DNA of 64,000 nt from Grimontia celer (lineage in GTDB: Bacteria; Pseudomonadota; Gammaproteobacteria; Enterobacterales; Vibrionaceae): NCBI RefSeq assembly GCF_900055185.1, contig NZ_FIZX01000002.1, positions 438,586-502,585 of the forward strand. Reading direction: 5' to 3'. Under the pieces are notes generated by a model. The model did not search any database. It saw nothing but the letters and a program-made list of their open reading frames with translations, and was not told the origin of the DNA. Below are positions 8,582 to 18,386 of the stretch, piece by piece (positions within the stretch are counted from its first letter, which is position 1; every line of letters begins with the position of its first letter). The translations under genes were made by a program, and so were the position numbers.

Positions 8582-9478
8582 ATGCTCATGACCATGAATT
8601 TTGAACAAGGCAAAGTTGATTGTATGCCTCAGCTTCCCGATCCTGCTTTTGCTGCGGCAGAGCTTATTTATCATGCATCCCTCGAGGCGACACCACGTCA
8701 AGTGAGCGCATTGGAAAGCCGCCCTGAATGGCTACCGGAAGGTATCCGTGTGTACGTGCCTTTTCTTCCCTCCTCAAACTTTGAAGATGCTTTCGACACC
8801 TGTAAAGCCTTGTTGATTTGGGGTGCGGTTCCGGTTCCTCATCTTCCTGCACGCGCTGTCCCGAGCGAAGAGAAACTTCGTGAATGGTTATTAGCGCTCA
8901 ATGTGCTGGGCGTAAAGCAACTGCTGCTTATATCTGGCGACATTGAAACTGTGCAGGGGCCTTATGCGGATACCATGCAACTTCTGCAATCTGGTTTGTT
9001 GCAGGAATACGGCATTGAAAGCTTTGGTGTTGCGGGGCACCCCGAAGGGCATCCCCACGCCGACCAAACAGCGCTAAAACATGCTCTTGAATTCAAAATA
9101 AATTATGCCAAAGAACACGGACTATCCCTTTGGGTGGTGACGCAATTCTCGTTTGATCAGACGGTTTTGGAGCAGTGGCTTGATGAACACCAAACCATAC
9201 TTGCTGGCATTCCGGTTTATCTCGGACTCGCTGGGCCTACGCGTTTGAAAAACCTGCTCTCTTACGCGGCGCAGTGCGGGGTTGCAACATCAGCAAAGGC
9301 GCTGACCAAAAACATAAATGCTGTCAGGCTGCTGAGACCTTGGACGCCAGATTCATTGCTGGAAGGGCTGGCAGTTTATCAATCGAATAGGTCGGAATCT
9401 GTGTTGAAGGGGATCCATTTGTTTCCGTTTGGTGGGCTGAAACAATCCGCCGAATGGCTCGCTAACAAAGCCAGATAA
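8582..9478 (+). CDS. Methylenetetrahydrofolate reductase-like protein
   Basis: 298 aa with the MTHFR flavoprotein TIM-barrel fold. Matching segments are RVYVPFLPSSNFEDAFDTCKAL, VKQLLLISGDIE, GVAGHPEGHPHAD (compare the AxYPExHP signature of MetF) and WVVTQFSFDQTVLEQW. It differs enough from housekeeping MetF that it is probably a dedicated paralogue. Together with the upstream methyltransferase it could oxidise 5-methyl-THF to 5,10-methylene-THF. The start is uncertain: ATGs occur at 8582, 8588, 8594 and 8624 and none has a strong ribosome site. Confidence 0.75.
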   Translation: MLMTMNFEQGKVDCMPQLPDPAFAAAELIYHASLEATPRQVSALESRPEWLPEGIRVYVPFLPSSNFEDAFDTCKALLIWGAVPVPHLPARAVPSEEKLREWLLALNVLGVKQLLLISGDIETVQGPYADTMQLLQSGLLQEYGIESFGVAGHPEGHPHADQTALKHALEFKINYAKEHGLSLWVVTQFSFDQTVLEQWLDEHQTILAGIPVYLGLAGPTRLKNLLSYAAQCGVATSAKALTKNINAVRLLRPWTPDSLLEGLAVYQSNRSESVLKGIHLFPFGGLKQSAEWLANKAR

Positions 9479-9553
9479 TCCAATTCACTGGTAGTAACCC
9501 GGCATTTAATCTTGATGCCGAGACTCTGAAATAGTGAAATTTGGGGCACTCTA

Positions 9554-11281
9554 ATGAATAATCAAAATAATACCGTATTAGTGACTGAAAATATGACAGC
9601 TTTACCTCCACCCGGCGCGCCGGATATTGAAATCGCCCGTGCCGTCAAACCTTGGCCGATCTTTGAAGTGGCCCAGCGTAAACTTGGTGTGGCCGCACAT
9701 GCTTTGATCCCGTTCGGGCATTACAAAGCCAAACTGGATTTATCTCAGATTGATACCACTTCGAAGGTGGGCAAACTTGTGCTGGTCACTGCAATTACGC
9801 CGACCCCTGCTGGGGAAGGTAAAACCACCACCAGTATTGGTCTGGCTGATGCACTGAATGCTATCGGCGTTAGCGCCAGCGTATGCTTGCGTGAGCCTTC
9901 GCTGGGACCATGTTTTGGTGTGAAGGGTGGTGCTGCTGGCGGTGGCCGTGCGCAAGCCATTCCGATGGAAGATTTAAATCTTCACTTCAACGGCGATTTC
10001 CACGCAATCACCTCCGCGCACAATCTGTTGGCAGCCTTGATTGATAACCACATTCACTGGGGTAACGAGCTTAATCTGGATGCGCGTAAAGTATCATGGC
10101 GTCGTGTGATGGACATGAATGACCGCGCGCTTCGCCATACCTTAGTGGGATTGGGCGGCCCTGCTCATGGTCAGCCGCGCGAATCTGGTTTCGACATTAC
10201 CGTGGCGTCTGAAATCATGGCAATCCTTTGTCTGGCAGAAGACAGAAAAGACCTCCAACGACGTCTGGGTAACATCATCATTGGACGCGACCGCGACAAC
10301 AAGCCAGTGACCGCACGTGATTTAGGCGCAGAAGGCGCAATGACGGTGCTATTGAAAGACGCGATTCAGCCAAACCTGATCCAGACTTTGGAGCATAATC
10401 CAGCGCTTATCCATGGTGGTCCATTCGCCAATATCGCTCATGGCTGTAATTCTGTGATGGCGACCCGCACAGCCATGGGTCTGACCGATGTTGTGGTGAC
10501 GGAAGCGGGCTTTGGTGCAGACTTGGGCGCAGAGAAGTTCATCGACATCAAATGCCGTATCTCCGGCTTAAAACCGGATGCTGCGGTATTGGTGTGTACC
10601 GTGCGTGCACTGAAAATGCAGGGTGGCGTCGCGAAAGACAATCTTGATTCAGTAGACGTTGACGCAGTGAAGCTTGGTTCAGCCAATCTTACGCGCCATA
10701 TCGAAAACATGCAGAAGTTTGGCCTTACGCCTGTGGTAGCGATCAACCGTTTCCCGACCGATGATGCCAAAGAGCTTTCTGTCATCAAAGAAGTTTGCCT
10801 GAGTTTGGGCGCGCGCGTCGAAGAAGCGCTGCATTGGGCAGAAGGTGGTGTCGGTGCCAAAGCGGTTGCCGAAGCAGTGAAAGCTTTGCTGGATGGGGAA
10901 GCGCCAAATGTGCAGTTCCTCTACGAAGATGATCTTCCAATTGACGACAAAATCCGCAAAGTCGCCACTTCACTCTATGGTGCGGAAGACGTGCAGTTCA
11001 ATATCGCCGCCCAAAAGCAACTCGATGAAATCCACCAGTTAGGTTATGGGCATCTTCCTGTTTGTATCGCGAAAACACCTTACAGCTTCACCTCAGAGCC
11101 ATCGGAGCTTGGTGCACCATCAGGACACATACTGCCTGTGCGCGAACTTCGCCTGATGGCGGGTGCAGGCTTTGTTGTCGCGATTTGTGGTGACGTCATG
11201 ACCATGCCAGGATTGCCGCGCAAACCCGCCGCACTCAGCATCTCACTGGATGATGATGGCGAGATTGTGGGCTTGTTCTAA
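9554..11281 (+). CDS. fhs: Formate--tetrahydrofolate ligase
   Basis: 575 aa, close to the usual 555-580. Clear hallmarks are the ATP-binding loop [67 protein letters not shown] and the C-terminal [15 protein letters not shown]. It interconverts formate plus THF plus ATP with 10-formyl-THF in the cytoplasm. Next to a folate methyltransferase and an MTHFR-like gene it is the last step in turning methyl groups into formate with ATP gain. A hairpin terminator follows at 11303-11331. Confidence 0.97.
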   Translation: MNNQNNTVLVTENMTALPPPGAPDIEIARAVKPWPIFEVAQRKLGVAAHALIPFGHYKAKLDLSQIDTTSKVGKLVLVTAITPTPAGEGKTTTSIGLADALNAIGVSASVCLREPSLGPCFGVKGGAAGGGRAQAIPMEDLNLHFNGDFHAITSAHNLLAALIDNHIHWGNELNLDARKVSWRRVMDMNDRALRHTLVGLGGPAHGQPRESGFDITVASEIMAILCLAEDRKDLQRRLGNIIIGRDRDNKPVTARDLGAEGAMTVLLKDAIQPNLIQTLEHNPALIHGGPFANIAHGCNSVMATRTAMGLTDVVVTEAGFGADLGAEKFIDIKCRISGLKPDAAVLVCTVRALKMQGGVAKDNLDSVDVDAVKLGSANLTRHIENMQKFGLTPVVAINRFPTDDAKELSVIKEVCLSLGARVEEALHWAEGGVGAKAVAEAVKALLDGEAPNVQFLYEDDLPIDDKIRKVATSLYGAEDVQFNIAAQKQLDEIHQLGYGHLPVCIAKTPYSFTSEPSELGAPSGHILPVRELRLMAGAGFVVAICGDVMTMPGLPRKPAALSISLDDDGEIVGLF

Positions 11282-11302
11282 GTCTTTTCCGGTTACGGTG
11301 TC

Positions 11303-11331
11303 AAAAAGCGCTACCTTGGGTAGCGCTTTTT
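11303..11331. terminator. Rho-independent terminator after fhs
   Basis: AAAAAGCGCTACC pairs perfectly over 13 bp with GGTAGCGCTTTTT across a 3-base TTG loop. The flanking A and T runs make it work in either direction. It separates the folate genes (7208-11281) from the next unit. Confidence 0.92.
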
Positions 11332-11425
11332 GTTACTTATTCCCTGAACGTTTTTCTCCTGACTTGAAGCACGTAAAGTACCTACCAATCAATTCGAATC
11401 AGTTTTGCGGTATCAGGAGCAAGTG

Positions 11426-12580
11426 ATGTGTAAGAAGGACAAACCGTATCAGTATCAGGAGCGTCAGGTTGAGTTAGATACCGACCGCGCGTTTCGTCTT
11501 GGCGAAGGCAAAATCAGCGGCTATCTGTCCGTGATATTGGGTGGTTTGTCGCTGCTTGCCGTGCTGGCTTATCTCTTTCCTTCCTATCTCACCACGACTG
11601 AACTTCGTAAAACCTACGATGCGGAAAGCCTGCAGCATGTTCTGAAATACGGCATGTATTTTTCTCTTTTCTTTGGCGCCATCACGCACCTACTGAAAAG
11701 GTATCGTCGTCTGGGTTGTATCGGCATACTGCTGACGCTGGTGGCTTTTGCTTTGGGGGGTTATACCGTGCCTGTTGGCCCGGTTGAGCCGAAAGAACTC
11801 TCCTTGGGAGTGGATTGGTTAATCCTGGCGTTTTTGGGTTCTGCGGCGATTTTTATGACGCTGGAAAAACTGCTGCCTAAGTACAAGAACCAAGTGATCT
11901 TGCGTAAAGAGTGGGAAACGGATTTCTTCTATTTCTGCTTCAACCATTTGGCGATTTCCGCCATCTTGATTTACGCCAACTACCATACTTCACACTTTGA
12001 CTGGGCAGTGAGTGCTTCATTGCAAGAGTCAGTACAATCCTTGCCAGTGATTTTTCAATTTGTACTGATTCTGATTGCCGCGGACTTTGTTCTTTACTGG
12101 GAACATCGCCTGTTCCACGAAGTAAAAGCGCTGTGGCCGGTTCATGCGGTTCACCACTCGGTTGAAGAACTGGATTGGTTAGCTGGCTCGCGCGGTCATT
12201 TCATTCAAGTGTTCTCAGAACGTGCAATGGTGATGGTGCCGCTGTATTTGCTGGGGCCTTCAGAGGCAGCGTTGAATGCGTACGTGGCATTCGCAGCGCT
12301 GCAAGCGGTGCTGATTCACTGTAACACCCGCATGCACTTTGGTGTTCTGAAATATATCTTTGTGACGCCGCAATTCCATCACTGGCATCACAGCTCAGAA
12401 AAGCCTGCGATTGATACTAATTACAGTGCGCATCTGGTGTTGTTTGACTGGTTGTTCGGCACCATGCACATGCCTAAACAGCATTGGCCAGCAAAATATG
12501 GCACCACCAAGCCTATGCCGAAGGGTGTAATCGGACAAACCCTGTATCCGCTTACTGCACTGATTAAAAAGCAAAAATAA
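11426..12580 (+). CDS. Fatty acid hydroxylase / sterol desaturase-family membrane protein
   Basis: 384 aa from the ATG at 11426, preceded by AGGAG; the frame is open to a TTG at 11405. Several membrane helices fill residues 35-235. The histidine clusters that bind the di-iron centre are present: HRLFH, HAVHHS, HCNTRMHFG and HHWHHSS, then NYSAHLVLFDWLFGT. This is the FA_hydroxylase superfamily, which hydroxylates or desaturates lipids or amine substrates at the inner membrane. Its place between the folate genes and the dimethylglycine genes is unexpected. The substrate is unknown. Confidence 0.85.
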   Translation: MCKKDKPYQYQERQVELDTDRAFRLGEGKISGYLSVILGGLSLLAVLAYLFPSYLTTTELRKTYDAESLQHVLKYGMYFSLFFGAITHLLKRYRRLGCIGILLTLVAFALGGYTVPVGPVEPKELSLGVDWLILAFLGSAAIFMTLEKLLPKYKNQVILRKEWETDFFYFCFNHLAISAILIYANYHTSHFDWAVSASLQESVQSLPVIFQFVLILIAADFVLYWEHRLFHEVKALWPVHAVHHSVEELDWLAGSRGHFIQVFSERAMVMVPLYLLGPSEAALNAYVAFAALQAVLIHCNTRMHFGVLKYIFVTPQFHHWHHSSEKPAIDTNYSAHLVLFDWLFGTMHMPKQHWPAKYGTTKPMPKGVIGQTLYPLTALIKKQK

Positions 12581-12714
12581 ATTCAAAGTTTTCCTCTATG
12601 CGCCGTTCGCGGCGCATTCCAAATACATCCTGTCGCATTCGCATCGCTGGATCAGCTGAGTGTTGTTTAAGTTGGCTAAATATACGAAAGGAAAAACCAA
12701 CAAAGGACGCACCC

Positions 12715-13695
12715 ATGTCAGATGCTCTAGCACTGCATCGAGATTCCATCATTATTGATGGCCTGATTATCGCCAAATGGAACCGGGAACTGTTTGAAGA
12801 CATGGCAAAAGGCGGGCTGACGGCTGCCAATTGCACGGTTTCGGTCTGGGAAGGTTTTCAGGGCACTGTCGATAACATTGTCGAGTTCAACCAATTGCTG
12901 CGTGAAAACAGCGACCTCATTCGTCCGGTACACACCACAGAAGATATTCTTGCTGCAAAGCGTGAAGGTAAAACCGGCATCATGCTGGGCTTTCAGAATG
13001 TTCACGCGTTTGAGGACAAACTTGGCTACATCGAGATTTTCAAAAAGCTGGGTGTAGGTATCGCGCAAATGGCCTACAACACCCAGAACCTAGTCGGTAC
13101 GGGTTGTTACGAACGCGATGGTGGCTTGTCCGGTTACGGCCGCGAAGTCGTCGCGGAAATGAACCGTGTCGGCATCATGTGCGACCTTTCTCATGTTGGT
13201 CCCAAAACCTCAGAAGAAGTCATTCTGGAATCGAAAAAACCAGTTTGCTATTCACACTGCCTACCACTTGGCTTGAAAGATCATCCCCGTAATAAATCCG
13301 ATGAAGAGCTGAAGTTCATTGCTGAACACGGCGGCTTTATCGGCGTCACCATGTTCGCCCCTTTCCTGAAAAACGGTATCAATTCCACCATCGAAGATTA
13401 CGTCGAAGCCATCGATTACATCGTTGATCTGGTCGGTGAAGATTGTGTTGGTATCGGCACGGACTTTACCCAGGGCCACGATCAGGAATTCTTTGAATGG
13501 ATTACCCATGACAAAGGCTACGCGAGAAGGCTGACCAAATTTGGCGAAATCATTAACCCGAAAGGTATCCGCACTGTCGGTGAGTTTCCGAATTTAACAG
13601 CAGCGTTACTCGACAGCGGTTGGTCGCCAGAGAAAGTGCAGAAAATCATGGGTGGTAACTGGGTCAAAGTTCTTAAAGACGTTTGGGGCGAATAA
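12715..13695 (+). CDS. Membrane dipeptidase family (M19) protein
   Basis: 326 aa from the ATG at 12715, preceded by AAAGGACGC; the longer open frame to 12598 is not needed. M19 renal-dipeptidase features are DSIIIDGL near the N-terminus, GIMLGFQNVHAFEDKLGYIEIF, CDLSHVG, KKPVCYSHC and GIGTDFTQGH. The usual metal-binding HxD at the start is replaced by DGLII, so activity may differ from true dipeptidases. An M19-like gene occupies the same place beside dgcAB in Pseudomonas, so a role in dimethylglycine/betaine metabolism is likely, though its substrate is not established. Confidence 0.85.
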   Translation: MSDALALHRDSIIIDGLIIAKWNRELFEDMAKGGLTAANCTVSVWEGFQGTVDNIVEFNQLLRENSDLIRPVHTTEDILAAKREGKTGIMLGFQNVHAFEDKLGYIEIFKKLGVGIAQMAYNTQNLVGTGCYERDGGLSGYGREVVAEMNRVGIMCDLSHVGPKTSEEVILESKKPVCYSHCLPLGLKDHPRNKSDEELKFIAEHGGFIGVTMFAPFLKNGINSTIEDYVEAIDYIVDLVGEDCVGIGTDFTQGHDQEFFEWITHDKGYARRLTKFGEIINPKGIRTVGEFPNLTAALLDSGWSPEKVQKIMGGNWVKVLKDVWGE

Positions 13696-13723
13696 GCCTG
13701 ACTGCGAAAGAGAGGAAGCATTA

Positions 13724-14257
13724 ATGGGTCATCATCCACCGGAAATCCCTATTCAGGTCGACGACGAAACCGGCGTTTGGAGCACAGATGGCTTGCCCAT
13801 GCTCTATGTCCCCCGACACTTTTTCATCAACAATCATGCTGCGGTAGAAGACGCGATTGGCGCAGATCAATACGCGGATTTGCTCTACAAAGCGGGCTAC
13901 AAATCCGCTTATTTCTGGTGCGAACAGGAAGGGGAGACCCATGGCATATCAGGTGCAGAAGTGTTCGACCATTACATGAGGCGTCTTTCCCAGCGCGGTT
14001 GGGGACAGTTCTTCATTGAGCATCTGGATGTCTCCCAGGGTATTGCCCGTGTGCGCCTCGAAAACTCGGCGTTCGTGTATTACTACGGCAAGGTCAACCG
14101 CAAGGTGGATTACATGTTCACAGGTTGGTTTGCCGGCGCTATGGATCAGGTGACGGAGAGCGTCGGTTTTCCGTTCAAAACCCAGGCAGTGCAATTGCAA
14201 AGCGGCTCTGAAGAAGGCTGTGATTTTGGACTGTTTGAAGTGAAGCCGATTGGGTAA
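13724..14257 (+). CDS. V4R-like protein (DUF5943) of the dimethylglycine cluster
   Basis: 177 aa from the ATG at 13724, with AGAGGAAG upstream. It contains FFINNHAAVEDAIGADQYADLLYKAGYKSAYFWCEQE, GWGQFFIEHLD and YYGKVNRKVDYMFTGWFAGAMDQV, which fit the 4-vinyl-reductase-like (V4R) small-molecule-binding fold. A protein of this type is encoded between the dipeptidase and dgcA in pseudomonads. It starts 28 bp after the dipeptidase stop. Its stop codon lies inside the first copy of a decamer tandem repeat. Confidence 0.8.
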   Translation: MGHHPPEIPIQVDDETGVWSTDGLPMLYVPRHFFINNHAAVEDAIGADQYADLLYKAGYKSAYFWCEQEGETHGISGAEVFDHYMRRLSQRGWGQFFIEHLDVSQGIARVRLENSAFVYYYGKVNRKVDYMFTGWFAGAMDQVTESVGFPFKTQAVQLQSGSEEGCDFGLFEVKPIG

Positions 14258-14283
14258 GAGCAGGTAAGAGCAGGTAAGAGCAG
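14254..14283. repeat. Decamer tandem repeat, 3 copies
   Basis: Three perfect copies of GTAAGAGCAG run head to tail. The first copy carries the TAA stop of the V4R-like gene, so the array begins at the last codon of that gene. Confidence 0.95.
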
Positions 14284-14336
14284 GTCCTAGGGAGAGCAAA
14301 GAGTTTGAATCTGAATCTAGGCCTCTGAAATCTGTG

Positions 14337-14365
14337 TAGGACCTAGGACCTAGGACCTAGGACCT
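14337..14365. repeat. Heptamer tandem repeat, 4 copies, upstream of dgcA
   Basis: Four copies of TAGGACC plus one more T lie 24 bp before the dgcA start. The palindromic CCTAGG within them can pair with AGGTCCTAGG at 14282-14291, so the leader can fold into alternative hairpins. A short array like this could vary in copy number. Confidence 0.92.
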
Positions 14366-14388
14366 CAAAACAAATATAAGGAAGTGCA

Positions 14389-16449
14389 ATGTCTCAGTTC
14401 GACGCTATTTTTCAGCCGCTTGCGATCAACAAGCTGACGATCAGAAACCGGGTGATCAGTACGGCACATGCCGAGGTGTATGCGACGGAAAATGGCATGC
14501 CGACTGAGCGCTATATCAAGTATTACGAGGAAAAAGCCAAGGGTGGTATTGGACTGTGTGTCTGCGGCGGCTCAAGCCCGGTGTCTATAGACAGTCCACA
14601 GCATTGGTGGAGTTCGGTGAACGTGAGTACTGATGACGTCATTCCACATTTCCAGAACCTCGCTGATGCCATGCATAAACATGGCGCGGCTATCATGATC
14701 CAACTGACACACATGGGGCGGCGCTCTCGTTGGGACGGTGGCAACTGGCCGACCCTAATGAGCCCAAGCGGTATTCGCGAACCGGTTCACCGTGCGACCT
14801 GTAAAACCATTGAACCTGAAGAGATTTGGCGCATCATCGATGATTTCGCGCAAGCAGTCCGTCGTGCAAAAGAAGGTGGCTTGGACGGCGTTGAGCTCTC
14901 GTTTGCTCACCAACATCTTGTTGACCAGTTTTGGAGTCCGCGTGTTAACCGTCGTACTGATGAATGGGGCGGCAGCTTCGAAAACCGCATGCGTTTTGGC
15001 GTAGAAATTCTGAAAGCGGTGCGTGCGGAAGTAGGACCGGATTTCGCGGTGGGCATCCGCATGACGGGGGACGAATTCCATCCTGACGGCCTTGACCACG
15101 AGAACATGAAAGAAATTGCGGCTTACTATGATGGGCTCGGCATGATCGATTTCTTCAGTGTGGTCGGCTCGGGCTGTGATACCCACAATACGTTGGCGAA
15201 CGTCATCCCGAATATGACTTACCCGCCAGAGCCGTTTATTCACCTCGCCGCAGGTATTCGCAGTGTGGTGAATGTGCCTGTGATGCACGCACAAAACATC
15301 AAAGACCCGGTGCAGGCAGCGCGAGCGCTGGAAAGCGGCCTGATTGATTTTGTCGGTATGACCCGCGCCCATATCGCTGACCCTCACCTCATCACCAAAG
15401 TGAAGCTGGGACAGACAGATCAAATCCGCCAATGTGTCGGCGCCAATTACTGCATTGATCGCCAATATCAGGGTATTGATGTTCTCTGTATCCAGAATGC
15501 AGCGACGTCCCGTGAATCTAAAGTACCTCATATCATCAGCAAAACCGACGGCCCAATTCGCAAAGTGGTGGTGGTCGGTGGTGGCCCCGGTGGCATGGAA
15601 GCGGCGCGTGTCTGTGCCGAGCGTGGTCATCAGGTCACTTTGTTTGAGAAAAACCGTGAACTTGGCGGGCAAATCACGCTGGCAGCCGCTGCACCCCAAC
15701 GTGAACAAATCGCAGGTATTACCCGCTGGTTCGATCTGGAACTGCGCCGTTTGGGTGTGAACCTTGTATTCGACACGGCGGCAGATGAAGCCACCATTAT
15801 GGCTGAATCACCCGATGTAGTTGTGCTGGCTGTTGGCGGTAAACCGTTTATCAATCAGGAAGCTAAATGGGGCGGTGATGACGGTCTGGTGGTAAGTAGC
15901 TGGGACATTCTAAGCGGTGCCGTTGAGCCGGGCAAAAACGTGGTGGTGTACGATACCATTTGCGAATTCGCGGGTATGTCTGTCGCGGATTATCTCGCGG
16001 CGAAAGGCTCATTGGTGGAAATTGTCACCGATGACATCAAACCGGGTGTCGCTGTCGGTGGCACCAGCTTCCCCACATACTATCGCAGTCTCTATGAGCG
16101 CGATGTAGTGATGACGCCGGATCTGGTGCTGGAAGAAGTCTACAAAGAGGGTGACAAACTGATTGCCCGCTTCGAAAACGAATACACAGGTGTGCGCGAA
16201 GAGCGCGTGGTCGACCAGGTGGTGGTTGAAAACGGCGTCAGACCAGACGAGGCGCTTTACTATGCGCTCAAAGAAGGCTCCCGTAACCGTGGTCAGGTAG
16301 ATATCGACACCCTGTTTGCCTTTGAGCCACAACCCGCATTTACGGAACATGCAGGGGGCTACTTGCTTTATCGCATCGGTGATTGCAGCGCGCAGCGCAA
16401 TATTCACGCTGCCATCTACGATTCACTGCGTCTGTTTAAAGACCTCTGA
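14389..16449 (+). CDS. dgcA: Dimethylglycine demethylation protein DgcA
   Basis: 686 aa, the size of trimethylamine-dehydrogenase-like flavoproteins. The N-terminal half is an old-yellow-enzyme TIM barrel (LTIRNRVISTAHAEVYA, GVELSFAHQHLVDQFWSPRVNRR, then EWGGSFENRMRFGVEIL). A cluster-binding segment follows at about 349-370 and an NAD(P)/FAD Rossmann half (VVVVGGGPGGMEAARVCAERG). With DgcB and the ETF pair it removes methyl groups from dimethylglycine to give sarcosine. The cysteine segment reads CVGANYC where TMADH has CxxCxxC, so one ligand position is Ala352. AAGGAAG precedes the ATG. It is followed by dgcB after 20 bp. Confidence 0.93.
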   Translation: MSQFDAIFQPLAINKLTIRNRVISTAHAEVYATENGMPTERYIKYYEEKAKGGIGLCVCGGSSPVSIDSPQHWWSSVNVSTDDVIPHFQNLADAMHKHGAAIMIQLTHMGRRSRWDGGNWPTLMSPSGIREPVHRATCKTIEPEEIWRIIDDFAQAVRRAKEGGLDGVELSFAHQHLVDQFWSPRVNRRTDEWGGSFENRMRFGVEILKAVRAEVGPDFAVGIRMTGDEFHPDGLDHENMKEIAAYYDGLGMIDFFSVVGSGCDTHNTLANVIPNMTYPPEPFIHLAAGIRSVVNVPVMHAQNIKDPVQAARALESGLIDFVGMTRAHIADPHLITKVKLGQTDQIRQCVGANYCIDRQYQGIDVLCIQNAATSRESKVPHIISKTDGPIRKVVVVGGGPGGMEAARVCAERGHQVTLFEKNRELGGQITLAAAAPQREQIAGITRWFDLELRRLGVNLVFDTAADEATIMAESPDVVVLAVGGKPFINQEAKWGGDDGLVVSSWDILSGAVEPGKNVVVYDTICEFAGMSVADYLAAKGSLVEIVTDDIKPGVAVGGTSFPTYYRSLYERDVVMTPDLVLEEVYKEGDKLIARFENEYTGVREERVVDQVVVENGVRPDEALYYALKEGSRNRGQVDIDTLFAFEPQPAFTEHAGGYLLYRIGDCSAQRNIHAAIYDSLRLFKDL

Positions 16450-16469
16450 GCGACTGCGGGGTAGCTGTG

Positions 16470-18386
16470 ATGTGGACGTCGCTTATCGGTCCTTTGTTAG
16501 TCATCATGATTGCGCTGGCGGTTGTCGGCACAGTAAAACGGATTCGTCTCTGGCAGCAAGGGAAGCCAGCCAGCTTTCCCATCGGGAGAGCCCTTGCTGC
16601 CATTCCCCGACGGTATTTGGTTGATCTTCACGATGTGGTTGCACGTGACAAAGCGTTCGCAAACACGCATGTCGCCACTGCTGGGGGCTTTGTGGCATCT
16701 GGCATTTTAATGGTGCTGGTTTTCGTTCTGGGGTTAGACAATACCCTGACATTTGCACTGATGAGTGCGACGTTTGCTGCGATGGCGTTTGGTGCAGTGA
16801 AAGTGAAAAAACGTCGCGAAAACCCTCCTGCTAACCTTTCCAAAGGGCCTTGGCAGAGGCTACCTAACAGTCTGCTGGTTTTCTCCTTCTCTGGCTTGAT
16901 GATGTCGTTGCTGTTGTTATTGGGCATCGGCAATGTACCCATCATCGTCGCGGCGCTGCTTATCGTTGGCATTCTGTTAGGTTTAGCAGAGCTGCTATTT
17001 GGTATGACTTGGGGCGGCCCAATGAAACATGCCTTTGCGGGCGCCTTACATCTTGGCTTTCACCGACGTCAGGAACGTTTTGGTGGTGGCCGATCAACGG
17101 GCCTGAAGCCCATCAACCTTGATGAGCAAACTCTGGGCGTTGAAAAGCCGTCCGATTTTTATTGGAACCAGCTGTTGGGCTTTGATGCCTGCGTGCAGTG
17201 CGGACGCTGTGAAAAAGTTTGTCCGGCGTTTGCCGCCGGTCAGCCACTGAATCCGAAGAAACTGATTCAGGATATGGTGGTAGGCATGGCTGGCGGGGAA
17301 ACGGGAAATTACGCCGGCAGCCAGTACCCCGGCAAATCTGATGAAGCCCGTTGCGGAGCGCCGGATAAACCTTTGTTCGAGGGTTTACTGGATGCAGAAA
17401 CCGTCTGGTCGTGTACTACCTGTCGAGCCTGTGTCGAAGAATGCCCAATGATGATCGAACACGTTGATGCGATTGTCGATATGCGCCGCAACTTGACGCT
17501 AGCAAAAGGTGAAACGGTCGGAAAAGGCGCAGAGGTGTTGGAAAACCTGATTGCAACCGATAACCCGAATGGCCTGTCGCCAAACAGCCGAGCGAACTGG
17601 TCAGTCGATCTGAAGCTCAATCATCTGTCAGAGGTGGGTACCACGGATGTGCTTTTGTGGGCGGGTGACGGTGCCTTTGATTTGGCTTACCAACGCACGC
17701 TTCGTGCGGTGGTTACACTGCTGCGTCACGCCAATATCGATTTCGCCATTTTGGGTAACGAGGAATTGGATAGCGGCGATCTGGCGCGTCGTCTGGGTGA
17801 TGAAGCCACCTTCCAGCGCTTGGCGATTGCCAATGTCAAAACCCTGAACAAATACCAGTTCAGGTCAATTGTTACCCCGGATCCTCACGCCTTCCATGTA
17901 CTTAAAAACGAGTACCCGGACTTTGGCGGCAGCTATGATGTTTTCCATCACACCGAGTATCTGGCGAAGCTGGTTGAGCAAGGTGATATCAAGCTGAAGC
18001 AGGCCAAATCCCAATCGGTGACGTATCACGATCCTTGTTATCTCGGGCGCTACAACGGTGGCTATGATGCACCGCGTTACCTGCTCAGCAGCATGGGGCT
18101 GACGGTCAGTGAGATGGAGCGTTCAGGCTATCGCTCGCGTTGCTGTGGCGGTGGAGGTGGGGCGCCAGTCACCGATATTCCGGGCGAACATCGCATTGCG
18201 GATATGCGGATGGATGATGCCCGCGAGACGGGGGCTGATATGGTGGCGGTTGCCTGCCCGCAGTGTGCAGTGATGCTCGAAGGCGTGGTGATGCCAAGGC
18301 CGGAAGTGAAGGACGTTGCTGTCATGCTGCTCGATGCCGTGGTAGAAAATGCCGACGCTGGCCAAGCAAAAGCGGTGGGGGAGTAA
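16470..18386 (+). CDS. dgcB: Dimethylglycine demethylation protein DgcB (Fe-S/HdrD-like)
   Basis: 638 aa from the ATG at 16470 (a GTG at 16467 is directly in front). The N-terminal 190 residues hold several hydrophobic segments and anchor the protein in the inner membrane. Two 4Fe-4S motifs follow, CVQCGRCEKVCP and CTTCRACVEECP. The C-terminal half has cysteine-rich heterodisulfide-reductase-like CCG features (YHDPCYLGRYNGGY, CCGGGGGA, ACPQC). It carries electrons from DgcA toward the quinone pool or ETF. It ends exactly where etfA begins (18386/18387). Confidence 0.92.
   Translation: MWTSLIGPLLVIMIALAVVGTVKRIRLWQQGKPASFPIGRALAAIPRRYLVDLHDVVARDKAFANTHVATAGGFVASGILMVLVFVLGLDNTLTFALMSATFAAMAFGAVKVKKRRENPPANLSKGPWQRLPNSLLVFSFSGLMMSLLLLLGIGNVPIIVAALLIVGILLGLAELLFGMTWGGPMKHAFAGALHLGFHRRQERFGGGRSTGLKPINLDEQTLGVEKPSDFYWNQLLGFDACVQCGRCEKVCPAFAAGQPLNPKKLIQDMVVGMAGGETGNYAGSQYPGKSDEARCGAPDKPLFEGLLDAETVWSCTTCRACVEECPMMIEHVDAIVDMRRNLTLAKGETVGKGAEVLENLIATDNPNGLSPNSRANWSVDLKLNHLSEVGTTDVLLWAGDGAFDLAYQRTLRAVVTLLRHANIDFAILGNEELDSGDLARRLGDEATFQRLAIANVKTLNKYQFRSIVTPDPHAFHVLKNEYPDFGGSYDVFHHTEYLAKLVEQGDIKLKQAKSQSVTYHDPCYLGRYNGGYDAPRYLLSSMGLTVSEMERSGYRSRCCGGGGGAPVTDIPGEHRIADMRMDDARETGADMVAVACPQCAVMLEGVVMPRPEVKDVAVMLLDAVVENADAGQAKAVGE

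Noticed and set aside
7835-8701. 288-codon minus-strand frame opposite the DmdA-like gene
   Set aside because: It is antisense to a strongly supported coding region with conserved motifs and spans two genes; a shadow.
14755-15708. 317-codon minus-strand frame inside dgcA
   Set aside because: Antisense to DgcA motifs; Arg/His-rich composition typical of a shadow frame.
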